From Ichthyophis bannanicus (Eukaryota > Chordata > Amphibia > Gymnophiona > Ichthyophiidae): a stretch of 64,000 nt of DNA. A model generated the notes under the pieces. It ran no database searches. It was not told the DNA's origin and worked only from the letters and a program-made list of their open reading frames with translations. Where the stretch lies: positions 115,612,778-115,676,777 of the forward strand of contig CM066043.1 in NCBI GenBank assembly GCA_033557465.1, given 5' to 3'. The position numbers and the translations under genes are program-made. Below are positions 19,600 to 31,114 of this stretch, piece after piece. Position 1 is the stretch's first letter. Every line of letters begins with the position of its first letter.

Positions 19600-20480
19600 T
19601 CTTAAAAGTTTTGTCTTTAAAAAATGCCTACAGTGCATATAATTGGATTCACTCCTAGTTTTCACTGATCTTGAGTTCCGTTCTTTGACAGCCCTAGCCC
19701 CAAATATCTTGTCAAAGATATGCTTACAGACAAAACTTTTGCAAGAGGGTACCGCCAACTTATTACTAGATGCTGAATGCAAAGACGTAACAGGAGCTTT
19801 AAACGTCACTATCAAAATCATATGACCTGGCACACACCCATTTAAAATTCTAAATACAAAAGGATAGTTGAAATACAATTCCTGCCAGTATAGACAGCCT
19901 CTCAAAAGTGGTGTTGCCTTTTCCTCATTTGTGGCCTCTCAAGATTATTTTGGCAGCAGTATTTTGCAAAATCTGCATCAACTACATCAATTTGCTGGAC
20001 ACCCCAACTACAAGATGTTAAAATAGTCAGACCGGAGTTATTACTAAAACTTGCACCAATACATTTATGATGATCAACTGAGAAATTAGACCAAATCCAT
20101 TAAATTTGATGCAACTTGAAGAATACTCTCCTTGTGAAGGATTTTGTCTTCCGTTGACAGTGGTAGAATCTAGGATCTTGCAGAGCACTTTCAAAGATTT
20201 CAGCAATTAGAACTTTCACAACAGATAGTACAGGAGATGCAGGGGGAAAGTGGTCCGTACTCTTTTTCTGGATTAAGCTTCATAAAATGAGAAGCCATCC
20301 AGCATTCCAACATCTGAAAACATTTAGTTAATCTCTCATAGGTAGGTGACAGATCTCGCCTGAAAAAAATCAGTACATATCGCTATCCAGTCTTTCATCT
20401 TGTGTTTATAAGAAACAATAGTGTCTACTATCATATCACCCTTAATCCTAATCTGAAACCTTGGATTCTAAACTCCTTTT
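19600..20480 (-). pseudogene. LINE (L2-group) RT C-terminal fragment
   Basis: Translation in shifting frames gives MLECWMASHFMKLNPEK near 20290-20340, like the WL..N.LKLNPEKTE block. Further residues follow, ending in FGARAVKERNSRS near 19665-19705. A direct repeat of about 30 bp (gaagcccaaactgctcttct) lies at 20483-20537, just beyond its 5' side. It is decayed. Confidence 0.5.
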
Positions 20481-20738
20481 GAAGCCCAAACTGCTCTTCT
20501 GAGCTAAAATGAAGCCCAAACTGCTCTTCTGAGCTAAAAGGAATTTTCTGCAACGTGAGTAGGAAACTGAGCTGACTGTACCAGATTACTCATTATTAGC
20601 AGAGGGGAAAGGAAATCTTACATAAGTATAGCCATATGGAGATGTTCCACTTTGTGGGATAAAATAGAAGTCTCTCTCTCTCTCTGGTAGCGTGCAAATT
20701 TCCAAGTTTGACTAATTGTGTATTACGCTGACGTTTGG
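20481..20738. other. Short duplication and unassigned DNA
   Basis: gaagcccaaactgctcttct with gagctaaaa is present twice in tandem (near 20479 and 20510), and a (ct)n run lies near 20672. No gene is seen. Confidence 0.5.
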
Positions 20739-20739
20739 C

Positions 20740-21156
20740 AGCCCTTTTACTAAAGTGAGGTAAGTTTGGGGTTTTTTGCACTTCATCGCGCTTTTTGCAT
20801 TAAAACTAACATGTGGTAGATGCGAAAGTCGTGCGCTGTCGGGGGTGTGGCCATATTCCTGGCGGTTACTGCAGAGAAAATATTCCTCACGTATGACAGA
20901 AGCATTCTCGTTGAACGCAGGCGCACTTAATGACACACGCTGAGGTGAAATTGAACGCGCCCACGCTAATTATAACATTGACAGCATGCAGTAGGCCCCC
21001 TCATTAACGCATTGTGCTCTCCACGCTCACTCTTTACCCCTAACCTGTCCACTGTGCGATGTGCAGTTTACCACGGGAATTAGCACATGGTAACGGTTAT
21101 CATAGCCTCGCGCTAAAACACTTTAACTGCTTAACACACTTTAGTAAAAGGGGCCC
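20740..21156. repeat. MITE with cccttttactaaa ends, copy 1
   Basis: Left gcccttttactaaag (20741) is inverted relative to right ctttagtaaaaggggccc (21139-21156). The interior is rich in short palindromes and has no coding signal. Confidence 0.7.
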
Positions 21157-21440
21157 TTGGATATTTTACAATTTTTATACTGTTAATACCATGTAAGTGT
21201 CTATGCCCAGCTACACCTGTTGGGACACTGCATTGAGTGAATCGCTTCATAAAGACAGTAATAAATCTTAATCAATTAATTAATTAGTTAATAAGTACAG
21301 TAAAACAAGATATATATTGTGGAATGGAGAAGGAGTCTAGTAGTTGAACCCTGGCTGTCAGTCCACTGCTTTAAGTCCTGTCACCGATCTTGGTGACCTT
21401 GGACAAGATACAGCCTTCCATTGCCTCAGGTACAAAAGTA
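21157..21440. other. Unassigned DNA between two MITEs
   Basis: A (attaattaa)-like run lies near 21268-21292. No gene is seen. Confidence 0.4.
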
Positions 21441-21965
21441 GGGGCCCTGTTACGAAAGTGCACTAAGTAGTTAAGTGCATTTTCTTGCTTTGTAAGTGCG
21501 CACAAAGGCCCACAGTACCTGTTACCACAGGGGACATGACCATTACCGTGCGCTGATTGTGTTCCGACTGCCAGTCACACATTGGGGGCGGGATAGGGGC
21601 AGAGAGTGGATGTGTGCTGTCAGTGTTGCTGTTAGAATGGGTGCCCTTAACACTACCTCTGTAGATGGAGCTAAGTGCACCCACAGTCAGAGCTGGCATT
21701 AGGTGGTGATTACTCAGGGCCCCCAGGCCACAGGGGTCCATGTCTTCTCAAGCTGAAGGACACATAGACTGCAGATAGGCTTTGGGACCCCATTTACCAC
21801 TTTCTACCATGTCTAACACCGGCCCTGCTCGCGGTAATTCACAAAGGCCCAAACTCGTGCTAAGGGGTCTGCTGGCCAAGCCCCCAACACTTACCACGGA
21901 GCAGTTGCACCTAACGTGTATCGATTGTGGTAGTAAATGCATTCACTTTGATAAAAGGGCCCCTT
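21441..21965. repeat. MITE with ggggcccttttactaaa-type ends, copy 2
   Basis: Left ggggccctgttacgaaagtg (21441) pairs with right cactttgataaaagggcccc (21945-21964). It is the same end type as 20740-21156, more diverged. Confidence 0.65.
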
Positions 21966-22574
21966 AGATTATAAGTCTGTCCAGGAATAAGGAAATATCT
22001 AGTGCATCCATATGTGTAACTGGCCTTAAGCTACTACAGAAAAGGCGCAAGCTAAAATATAAATAAAATCAAGACTGGATCAGCCTCTTAGGGTCAACTT
22101 GTGTGAGCTACCATTCTTGCACTAGGATAGATACAGTCTTGGCCTGAGGGAGAAGGGAGCGCCCACAAGCTATCAGAGAAATAGGGAGAGAGTGGAGGCT
22201 ATGTGAAGGATTTCTCATTTACTAACAAAAAAACAGTTATCTCTTCCATCTTGTGTGTTTCTGACAAGCTGCTGTGTGATAACTAAAGAGGAAGCACAGA
22301 AATAATTTCTCAAATAAGCCTAAGACGTCTCTATTACATCACTCAGCCTATCGTACAAGTCTGTCTCCAGCACACCTGTTCTTTATTTTGCTGGAGTCAG
22401 GTAACATAACCACACCTCCTACAAACTAATCCACACAACAACCCAGCAAAGGACCCGCACGGACGTGTGGAGGGAATGAGTCTGATTAGGTACCTCAGAC
22501 AAATATAGCTTTGAGTCTATGCAAGACTTTGGTAAAACATATTTCTCCAGTGTCTTCATGACCATGTGACTGCT
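21966..22574. other. No recognisable feature
   Basis: About 600 bases without a coding block, SINE head or LINE tail that I can recognise. Confidence 0.4.
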
Positions 22575-23045
22575 TCTTATTTATTTATTTATTTATTTAC
22601 ATTCTCTTATATACCGCGCTATTCTGCATCAGTGCGGTTTACATTGAACAAACTGAAATTGGGCAAGCCACTTAACCCTCCATTGCCCATGTTCCCTGTA
22701 AGTATTAGTGTATGTGTCTCATATCCCCTTGTGTTAAATGTATCCCCCAATTGACCGCTTTGACCCGGTGAAAAGCGGGATATAAATACAACTAAATAAA
22801 ATAAATACAACTAAATAAAAATAAAATTACATTGAACAGGGCATTATAATTTGAAGATAACTATATTTACAGGGAACATGGGCTATGGAGGGTTAAGTGG
22901 CTTGCCCAAGACCACAAGGAGCACCTGTGGGACTAGAAACCCCAGTCCTTCCGGCCCAAGATTGCTGTCCTCTAGTGGGATTTGAACCCCCGACCTTCCG
23001 GCCTGAAGTACCATGCCCCAACCACTAGGCCACTCCTCCACTTCT
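22575..23045 (-). mobile_element. tRNA-Glu SINE interrupted by another SINE
   Basis: The outer SINE runs minus, in two parts. Its tail with TAAA repeats and the cactgatgcagaatagcgcg type is at 22575-22658. The body and tRNA-like head (B box GGTTCAAATCC-like near 22976-22990) are at 22827-23045. It is the same family as 7513-7817. The break at 22658/22827 is filled by a plus-strand SINE 3' piece. Confidence 0.85.
22659..22826 (+). mobile_element. 5'-truncated SINE nested in opposite orientation
   Basis: It starts at gggcaagccacttaaccctc and ends in ttgacccggtgaaaagcggg with an A/T tail. The head is missing. Flanking aaatt on both sides may be the duplication. Its 3' tail differs from that of its host SINE. 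Confidence 0.8.
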
Positions 23046-23280
23046 TCTTATGGGACTGCATTGCCTCCCCATAATGCTTCTACAGTACATTAGGTTCAAA
23101 TGGATCTTAGCTTCTTATCTACAAGGGCATTCACTCTGCAGCTCCATACTACCGCTGCTCTCTTATTTCCTGTGAAGACCTATAGAGGGAACAGAGCTGA
23201 TCTCAAAACATGTGCGTGTAAGAAAGGTAACTATGAATGTGTGCAAAATATTGCTAAAAAGTGACACTTCTTTCTTCATA
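23046..23280. other. No recognisable feature
   Basis: No gene or repeat end seen. Confidence 0.35.
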
Positions 23281-23935
23281 ACATCATACATCCCAGGTTA
23301 CTAAGGGAGCTCAGAGAGGTTCTAGCAGGTCTGCTGAAGAATGTGTTTTATAGACCTTTTGAGACAGGAGTGGTTCTGCTGGACTGGAGAAGAGCAATTG
23401 TGTCCCGCTTCTCGAGAGTGGTAGCACAGATGAAAGTGGAAACTACTGGCTGGTAAGCCTTACCTCAGTGAGGAGGGAATAAGTAGAGACTCTACTGAAG
23501 CAAAGGATAATGAGCTATTTACAATCTAGTGTGTTGCCACAAGATCTGGGGCAGCATGGTTTTAGCAGACGCAGATTGTAAAAAAGCAAATTTGATGGCA
23601 ATTGATGACTAAAGAATTGAATCAAGGATACGTGCTGGATGTGATGTGTTGATATTTCAGCAAAGCTTTTGGCTTTCAATTGCATAGGAGGCTATGAATA
23701 CACTGAGCCGTCCGAAGGTAGATCCTGAGGTGGAGAACTGGATCGGAAATTGGTTGACGGACAAATGATAGAGGGTTGTGGTAAATGGAATTCACTCAGA
23801 AGAAAGAAAAGTGAGTAGTGGAGAGCCTCAGAGATCAGTCCTGGGGCCGGTTTCATTCAGTGTCCTTGTGAGCAGTATTGCAGAGGGGTTAGAAGGAGGG
23901 CAACAGACACAAACATTGCTCTTACCCACGCCATA
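23280..23935 (+). pseudogene. Old CR1-type LINE RT fragment
   Basis: Degenerate translation includes HPRLLRELREVLAGL near 23290-23335, LLDWRRAIV near 23375-23400, QHGFSR-like residues near 23553, and PQRSVLGPVSF near 23830-23860. These match the RT order of the CR1 at 26.3-28.2 kb but with many stops. It is a relic older than that copy. Confidence 0.65.
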
Positions 23936-24735
23936 TTTTTCTTCCGTTTTGGTTGGGACCCAGTGAGTCATTTTGGAGAGCTCCCCTCACTCCCCGTGTA
24001 ACTTCTAGCGAGACTGCCCGGCGTGAGGCAGCTTCCTGGAGGGACTCCTAAGTGCAGGCAAGAGGGGAGGGGAAAAAATAGTGGTGTCATGTAGCAGCGA
24101 GCATCATCGCCTGGGACACGGGGCTGCCGGTCGTAAAGTCAATCAGTCGTAAGTCGCATGGGTCGTAAGTCGACGACTACCTGTACAGAGGATAGTGTTA
24201 CACTATAGGACTCATTGCATCCCAGATGTCCAGCCCCTCTGTACGTCTGGTCTGAGCCGGATGTACAGAGGGGCTCGTGATTCTCATCTCGCGGGGCATA
24301 TCTAGCCCCGCGGGATCAAAATCGCAATCAGTCATGTATGTGCAGGCCGGGGAAATGTCTTTTAGCCCCCCCTGCCCCATCCATGCCCGGCATAAAAATA
24401 AAAAACACGTCCAGGGAAGTTATTCCACTTCGGAGGTGAATAAGTTCCCTGCACATGTTGCCGGCCATGGACATACAGAGCCGACATTAGAATCGGACCT
24501 GTACATCCAGGGCTGGCGACTGCCCAGACTCTGCCCCCAAGCCACACCTTCCCCGCCCCCATCTAACTTCCCCGGACAATCGGCGGGGAGGTAAACGCCA
24601 GCGGGGGAAGGCACGAATAGCAGGGATGGACGTCCCGTTTGGATGTCCATCCTCACTATTCGTGGCACAGAATCAGGCCCTATACAGGGGATGTCATTAG
24701 AGGGGAATTGTCTGATATAGATGTGAGTCCATGAG
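23936..24735. other. Unclassified repeats with short palindromes
   Basis: gtcgtaagtcg recurs near 24149-24175, at the edge of a probable DNA-transposon relic (tacaggtagtcgtcgactta in reverse). From 24224 to 24680 there are paired stretches (cagcccctctgtac facing gtacagaggggct near 24231-24275; ggatggacgtcc near 24625) and a gaatcaggccc end. No gene is seen. Confidence 0.4.
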
Positions 24736-24739
24736 GATT

Positions 24740-26216
24740 AGGTGTCGGAGCCGAAGTACTCTACAAATAAAAAGGCCTTTAACTTTTTACAGAAGTCTCC
24801 ACAGTCCTTAATGTCTCTTAAGGTACTTGGGAGGGAGTTCCAAAGGTTGGGACCAGATACAGAGAAGGATCTGAGGCAAGTTGTTTGGGTGCTTGTTGTC
24901 TTGTATGTTGGGATGCTGAGGAGGTTCTGGTTTGTCTTCTTGATCTTGCATTTGGGGGCTTCTGAATGAGGTTACGAAGGCAGTCTAGAGGATGATCATG
25001 GGTAGGTTTGTAAATAAGCGCGATGGCTTTGTATTTGATGCGTATCTGTATGGGGAGCCAGTGGAGTATTTTGAACACTGGGGTGATGTGTTCATGTCTT
25101 GGCATCACTGTTATTAGTCTAGCTGCAGTATTTTGAGTCAACTGGAGTGGATGGAGGGCATGTTTTGGGAGGCCTTGTAGGATGGAGTTGTAGTAGTCCA
25201 GTTGTGGGGTGATAGTGGACTGACATACTGCACGGAGGTGGGTGGGTCCAGAAGTGAGCAAAGGTTAAATAGGGTCTTCATCTTGTAGTATGCAGTGGAT
25301 GTGGTATTCTTTATGTGAGCCTGCATGTTCAGTTGTTGATCCAGGGTGACTCCAAGGTATTTAACCTTCGGTTTTACAGGGAGGGCTACTTTCTTTAATT
25401 TGATTGTTTCTGGGGGAGTGAAGGAGGGATCTCTGGAGATGAACATGGCTTCGATCTTTTTGTAATTTATTGAGAGCTTGTTGTTTGTTAGCCATTCTGC
25501 CACAGATTTGAAGCAGTAATGTATGGGCATGTAATCTGGATTGGTTGTGGAGATGAGGATGTAGAACATCAGATCATCTGCATAAATGTGTTAGAGTATG
25601 TTGTTGGCTTTGGAAGATTTTGCAGATTGGTTGGATGTATAGGTTGAAGAATAGGGATGAAAGGGATGTTCCTTGGGGCATTCCTTGTTGTAGCTGAATG
25701 GTCTCGATGTCCTTTATCTTATCTTAACTTCTTGTTGTGTGTTCAGATAGGTAAGAGCGGAACCAGGTCAGAGGAGTGCTGCCTATGCCTGTCTCTATTA
25801 GGCGTTCCGAGAGCTTGTTGTAGTTTATGGAATCGAAGGTGGCCAAGATGGCAAAGAATATGAGACTAAATCCTTCTTTGGCATGTTTGACTCCCTTAAG
25901 GAGGGTGTTTAATAACGAGGAGAGCAGCTTTTCAGCACTGTGACTGGGTCTGAACCCATGTTCATGGGGTCAAGCAGGGCTAGGGTTCTATAAAATCCTG
26001 GAGCTGTACAGCCTTCTCTATTATTTTGTCTAGGAAGGGGATGCTAGAAATCAGTCTGTAAGAGGACATCAGGCTGGTGTCAGCTGTAGGTCCTTTTAGG
26101 AATGGTCTGATTGAGGTGGTTTTTAGGTTAGGAGGCATGTATCCTTGGATGAGGGAGAGATTTGTTATTTTAGTTAGTATGTGTAAGAGTTCGGTTTTGG
26201 TCATCTTGATCCATGA
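24740..26216 (-). pseudogene. L2-type LINE A, 3' part (RT)
   Basis: From high to low coordinate: LLHILTKITNLSLIQGYMPP near 26150-26210, then IRPFLKG, SSYRLISSIPFLDKIIEKAV near 26000-26060, WLTNNKLSINYKKIEAMFIS near 25440-25500 and VKYLGVTLDQQLNMQAHI near 25320-25365. LDYYNSILQGLP and ILHWLPIQIRIKYKAI follow near 25030-25200, ending near 24818. It continues 5' at 31125-32195 after the CR1 insertion. Several stops are present and the YADD region is weakly kept. The RT would copy LINE RNA at the target site. Confidence 0.8.
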
Positions 26217-26288
26217 AATAGAAACATAGAAATATGAAGACAGAAAAAGACCACATGGCTTATCTAGTCTGTCCTTCCATAACAACAA

Positions 26289-29160
26289 CTACAACAGTCC
26301 CCTTTTTACCTTTAGAGTTCCTCTGTGTTTGTCCCATGCTTTTTTGAATTCAGTTACTGTCCTCATCTCTACCACCTCCACTGGGAGACTATTCCACGGA
26401 TCCACTACTCTTTCCGTAAAGAAATATTTCCGCATATCACTCCTGAATCTATCTCCCTTCACCCTCATCCCATGTCCCCTCGTAGCAGAACTTGCTTTCA
26501 AATGAAAGAGGCTCTCTCCCTGAACATTTATGCCACGGAGGTATTTAAATATCTCAATCATATCACCTCTATCCCGCCTTTCCTCTAAGGTGTACATATT
26601 AAGATCCTTCAGTCTGTCCTCATATGCTTTATAATGAAGACCACTAATCATTTTAGTAGCCACCCTCTGCACCGACTCCATCCTGTTCACATCCTTTTGA
26701 AGGTGCGGTCTCCAGAATTGCACACTATACTCCAAATGAGGTCGCACCAAAGACTTATACAGAGGCATTATCACCTCCTTTTTTCTGCTAGCCATTCCTC
26801 TCCGTATGCACCCAAGCATCCTTCTAGCTTTTGCCATCGCCTTTTCTACCTGTTTAGCTACTTTAAGATCATCAGACACAACCACGCCTAGGTCCCGCTC
26901 TTCTTTAGTGGACAAAAGTACTTCACCCCCTATACTATATTGCTCCCCTTGGATTGCTGCAGCCCAAATGCATGACCTTACATTTTTTAACATTAAATCC
27001 CAGCTGCCAAATTCTAGACCATTCTTCAAGTTTAGCTAGATCCCTCCTCATGTTATCTACACCTTCCTGGGTGTCTACTCTATTGCAGATTTTGGTATCA
27101 TCCGCAAAGAGGCAAACCTTACCTGAAAGCCCTTCCGCTATATCACTAACAAAGATGTTAAAAAGAATTGGACCAAGGACAGATCCCTGGGGCACACCAC
27201 TGATAACATCCTTCTCCTCAGAGTGAGCTCCATTTACTTGTACTCTTTGTCGCCTCCCACCCAACCAATTTCTAACCCAAGCAGTAACTTTAGGGTCCAT
27301 CCCTAGGTTGCTCAGTTTGTTTATAAGTCGCCTGTGAGGAACAGTGTCAAAGGCTTTACTGAAATCTAAATACACCACATCTAGGGCTCTCCCTCGGTCT
27401 AACTCCCTGGTCACCCAGTCAAAGAACTCAATCAGATTTGTCTGACAAGACCTGCCTCTGGTGAATCCATGCTGCCGCGGATCCTGTAATCCACTGGACT
27501 CCAGAAACCTCACTATTTTCTCTTTCAGCAGCGTTTCTAATAATTTACTCACCACCGAAGTTAAACTAACCGGCCTGTAGTTTTCAACCACATCCTTACT
27601 TCCGCTTTTGTGTAAAGGCACCACATGAGCCTCTCTCCAGTCCTTTGGCACCACTCCCGACTCCAACGAGGCATTGAAAAGGTCAGTCAGTGGAGCTGCT
27701 AGAATGTCACCAAGTTCCCTCAGTATTCTCGGGTGTATCCCATCTGGTCCCATCGCTTTGTCTACTTTAAGTTGAGATAATTTCTCACGAACACAGTCTT
27801 TTGAAAATTGCTCAAGATGTCCTTTGCTTCTGTTCCTATTTGTGGTTGTTTTCTGAGGTCCTACTCCTGGTTCTTCATCTGTGAACACAGAACAAAAATA
27901 TTTGTTAAGCAATTCTGCTTTATCCTTATCAGTGCCTACATATTCCTCCCCTGCACCCTTGAGTCTGACAATACCACTTTTGCCCTTCCTCTTCTCACTA
28001 ATATATATGAAAAATGTCTTATCCCCCCATTTTATTGCATTGGCTATTTCCTCCTCCTTTTGAATCTTTGCCTTCTTGACTACTTTGCTAGCTTCTCTAA
28101 GTTTTTCCAAGTACAGATGCCTGTCTTCCTCTCTCTGTGATCTCTTGTATTTCATGAAGGCCTCCCTCTTTTTCTTCACTTTATCAGCTACTTCTTTCGA
28201 AAACCATAGGGGTCTCCTTTTCCTTTTACCTTTATTTACCATTTTAACAAAAAGGTTGGTTGCCCTTAAAATATCCCCTTTCAGTTTTTCCCACTGTTTT
28301 TCTACATCCCTCAGCTGTTCCTATCCCACTAACGACTCCCTGAGGTATTGGCCCATCTTCGCAAAGTTAGTCTTCCTAAAGTCTAAGATCCTCGCCTTTG
28401 AATGGATTCTAACAGCCCTAGTCCTAATACTGAACCACACCATCTGGTGATCACTGGATGCAAAATGATCTCCCACTACAACATCAGAAACACTTTCACC
28501 ATTGGTAAGCACCAAGTCCAGTGTGGCCCCTTCACGTGTGGGGTCTGTTACCAATTGCCTGAATAGTTCTCCCTGTAGAGAATCCAGGATCTCCTTACTT
28601 CTAGATGATACTGCAGCAGGAATGTGCCATTCAACATCTGGCATATTGAAATCTCCTATCAGTAGCACTTCCCCTTTCCTAGCAATGCTGCGCATGTCTT
28701 CAATTAACTCTCTGTCTACCTCCTCCTCTTGTGAGGGAGGTCTGTATATCACACCAATGTAAATAGATTTCTCTTTCCCTCTTTCTAGTTTAACCCACAA
28801 TGCCTCCCCTCTCCCTTTTAAGCTCTATAATTCCAAAGCTTTAATGGTTGTTTTTACATATAGTGCCACTCCTTCTCCCCTTCTTCCTACCTGTCCTTTC
28901 TGAATAAAGTATAGCCAGGTATAGTTACATCCCAATCATGGTTTTCTGTGAACCATGTTTCTGTAACTGCCACTAAATCCAAGTCAGCCACTCCCACCAA
29001 AGCTTCAACATCAGGGATCTTATTTCCCATGCTACGGGCATATATACACACTGCTTTCCATATGTTACCCCTGTTACCCATTTCCATAAAGTTATTTAAT
29101 GTATCACCTACCTGGGGGCTTTCACTTACCTGGGGGCTTTCTTCACCAATCCCCAACGAA
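26289..29160 (-). pseudogene. CR1 ORF2 (endonuclease and reverse transcriptase)
   Basis: The endonuclease begins near 29090 (WKAVCIYARSMGNKIPDVEAL, AVTETWF) and continues with IYIGVIYRPPS, LLIGDFNMPDVEW and ASSDHQMVWF near 28440-28780. The RT follows: GPDGIHPRIL near 27730, VVYLDFSKAFDTVPHRRL near 27360, [13 protein letters not shown] near 27180, and LFADDTKI near 27105 with the catalytic ADD. It ends with PHLEYSVQFW and VDPWNSLPVEVV near 26380. A stop near 28321, a frame change near 28850 and another near 27000 inactivate it; otherwise the domains are complete. The product nicks target DNA and primes cDNA synthesis there. Confidence 0.9.
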
Positions 29161-29189
29161 TCTAGTTTAAAGCCCTCTTCAGTAGATTA

Positions 29190-30182
29190 AAAACTGCTTG
29201 GTCAAAATATTGGAGTGTAGAAGACAATCATACAAAAAACTCACTCTACTAAAACACTTGTTTCTGAATGAATACACACTGTGCTTGTTTGCATTCAAAT
29301 CTTATAAATATATAACAAGGACAAGAGGCGGCGAGGTCTCAGCAATACGGGCAAAAGCAAATATGATCGAGGTGCAAGCCAAGATCTTGTTGTTAAACAT
29401 AAGCCCATTAACATCAAGGACCACAAGCCACCACCGTCCCCCTATCTTTGTATTTTTTTCTTTAAAACAATTTCAAAAGCAAGCATATGGGCATATTTTT
29501 TGTTTGAACACCGTGGATCCGGGTGGTTTAAATCTCCGGATCGATTGGCTAGTGTGTCTTTAACATTCTGGGCGGGGCTTTCTTTCAGGGAAGCCCTTGA
29601 CGTCAGGGGTTGGTCTTATTTAGGAGCTCAGTGCACATTCGCGTGAGAGCATGCGCGGCGTTTTTGTGAGCAATGTTGAGGTGCTGTTGTGGCCGTTTTC
29701 TCAAGCAGCATTTTTTGTCTTTAATAGTTAGGGTTGGGGTGGTTGTTTCTGTTTTTTCTTAAATTATAGTTTTGTGTTTGTGTCTTTTTTTGTAGTATTT
29801 CCCCTGATGCAGCGATGTTTATCGCGAAACGTTCGTGAGCGCCACAGGGACGTCGGGGTAGCAGGCGGCGGACCATTCTTATGCTCTTGTTAAGCTAAGT
29901 GGTTTCAGTTGGGTTTGCCCGCTACTTGCTTTTGAAATTGTTTTAAAGAAAAAAATACAAAGATAGGGGGACGGTGGTGGCTTGTGGTCCTTGATGTTAA
30001 TGGGCTTATGTTTAGCAACAAGATCTTGGCTCGCGCCTCGATCATATTTGCTTTTGCCCGTATTGCTGAGACCTCGCCGCCTCTTGTCCTTGTTATATAT
30101 TTATAAGATTTGAATGCAAACAAGCACAGTGTGTATTCATTCAGAAACAAGTGTTTCAGTGGAGTGAGTTTTTTGTATGATT
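29190..30182. mobile_element. Foldback element with 258-bp inverted arms and ribozyme-like core
   Basis: Arms at 29226-29483 and 29925-30182 are near-identical inverted copies. Both read the same peptide on opposite strands, which is why mirror-image open frames appear. The spacer is 441 bp and holds a hammerhead-like motif. Direct repeats ctcttcagtagatta at 29175-29189 and 30183-30197 are a 15-bp target duplication inside CR1. An extra 36 bases precede the left arm. A long variable duplication, terminal repeats in inverted orientation and a hammerhead motif together suggest a non-autonomous Penelope-like element. No reverse transcriptase is present. Confidence 0.75.
29798..29862 (+). ncRNA. 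Hammerhead ribozyme-like motif 2
   Basis: CTGATGC (29804-29810) is followed by an unpaired A, stem II GCGAT/ATCGC with loop GTTT, and GAAA (29826-29829). A short stem III ACG...CGT and a GTC triplet ending at 29854 come next. Stem I pairs ccc (before the core) with ggg (after the triplet). The core has C where the invariant A of CUGANGA is expected, so activity is doubtful. The architecture matches motif 1 at 13.8 kb. Confidence 0.5.
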
Positions 30183-30197
30183 CTCTTCAGTAGATTA

Positions 30198-31114
30198 GCC
30201 AGTCTACTACTGAAGACGCATTGACCTTTCTTGGACAGATGGATGCCATCTCTGCTCTGCAACCCTTGGAACAGCATCCCATGGTCTAGGAAACCAAAAC
30301 GCTCTCGATGACACCATCCACGCAGCCATGCATTCATCTCCAGGATGCGAGCCTCTCTGCCTTGGCCTTTACCCTCAACAGGGAGGATTGAAGAGAACAC
30401 CACCTGTGTGCCTAACTGCTTCACCCTCTGTCCCAGAGCCATGAAGTCACTTTTGATACGTTCCGAGGTATACCTGGCAGTATCATTTGTTCCAACATGG
30501 ATTAGCAACATTGGGTAATAGTCAGTGGGCTTGATGAGTCTCGGCAAACTCTCCGTAACATCTTGGATTTTGGCACCAGGCAGACAGCATACCTCTCTGG
30601 ACAACAAGTCTGGTCGGCAGATGGACGCCTCAGTACCCCTCAGAAGAGAGTCTCCAACCACCACTACTCTTCGTTTCCTTGTGGTCCCTGATTCTGCAAC
30701 TTTGGGGCACTTGAGCTCTGGTTCTTCCCTTTCCAGGGATGCTGTCACCTCCTCCACTTCCAGGGCTGCATAATGGTTCTTCAATTCAAGGGCTGGAGAA
30801 GTTGGATTGGTGATTTTGCAGGCCCTGGTGACTTGTGTCCAACCATCGACATTCTGTTGGCACCCATCTTCTCCTCTGCTGGAGAGTTTGATTGCTGCAA
30901 GAAGCATCTCATCAATGTACTTCTCACTGTCTTGAATGCTCCTCAACCTCGCCACCTCCTCTCTGAGTTCCTCCACTTGTTTCCTCAGAGCTTCAGCATG
31001 CAGGCACCCTGCACATGGAACCGGTCCTTCAAATGGCATTAGGACCTCTGTCTGGACCGAGGCAGAAGCTGTAACGGGGGCAACAGCTTTAGCGATACGA
31101 TTTTTCCCAGCCAT
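30198..31114 (-). pseudogene. CR1 ORF1 with SGNH-esterase-like domain
   Basis: It starts MAGKNRIAKAV at 31114. A cysteine pair (CAGCLHAE) and a coiled-coil heptad stretch (LRKQVEELREEVARLRSI) follow near 30925-31010. The C-terminal half is an SGNH hydrolase-like domain: RVVVVGDSLLRG with the nucleophile Ser near 30655, HVGTNDTARY near 30490, and DGIHLSKKG with the catalytic His near 30240. CR1 ORF1 proteins are known to carry such an esterase and to bind nucleic acid. The frame is open, but its last few codons are cut off by the foldback insertion at 30182-30197. The open frame seen upstream of 31114 belongs to L2. Confidence 0.85.

Noticed and set aside
29198..30150. Matching 121- and 81-codon proteins on opposite strands
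   Set aside because: They are the two inverted arms of the foldback element read in the same frame; there is no evidence of coding beyond symmetry.
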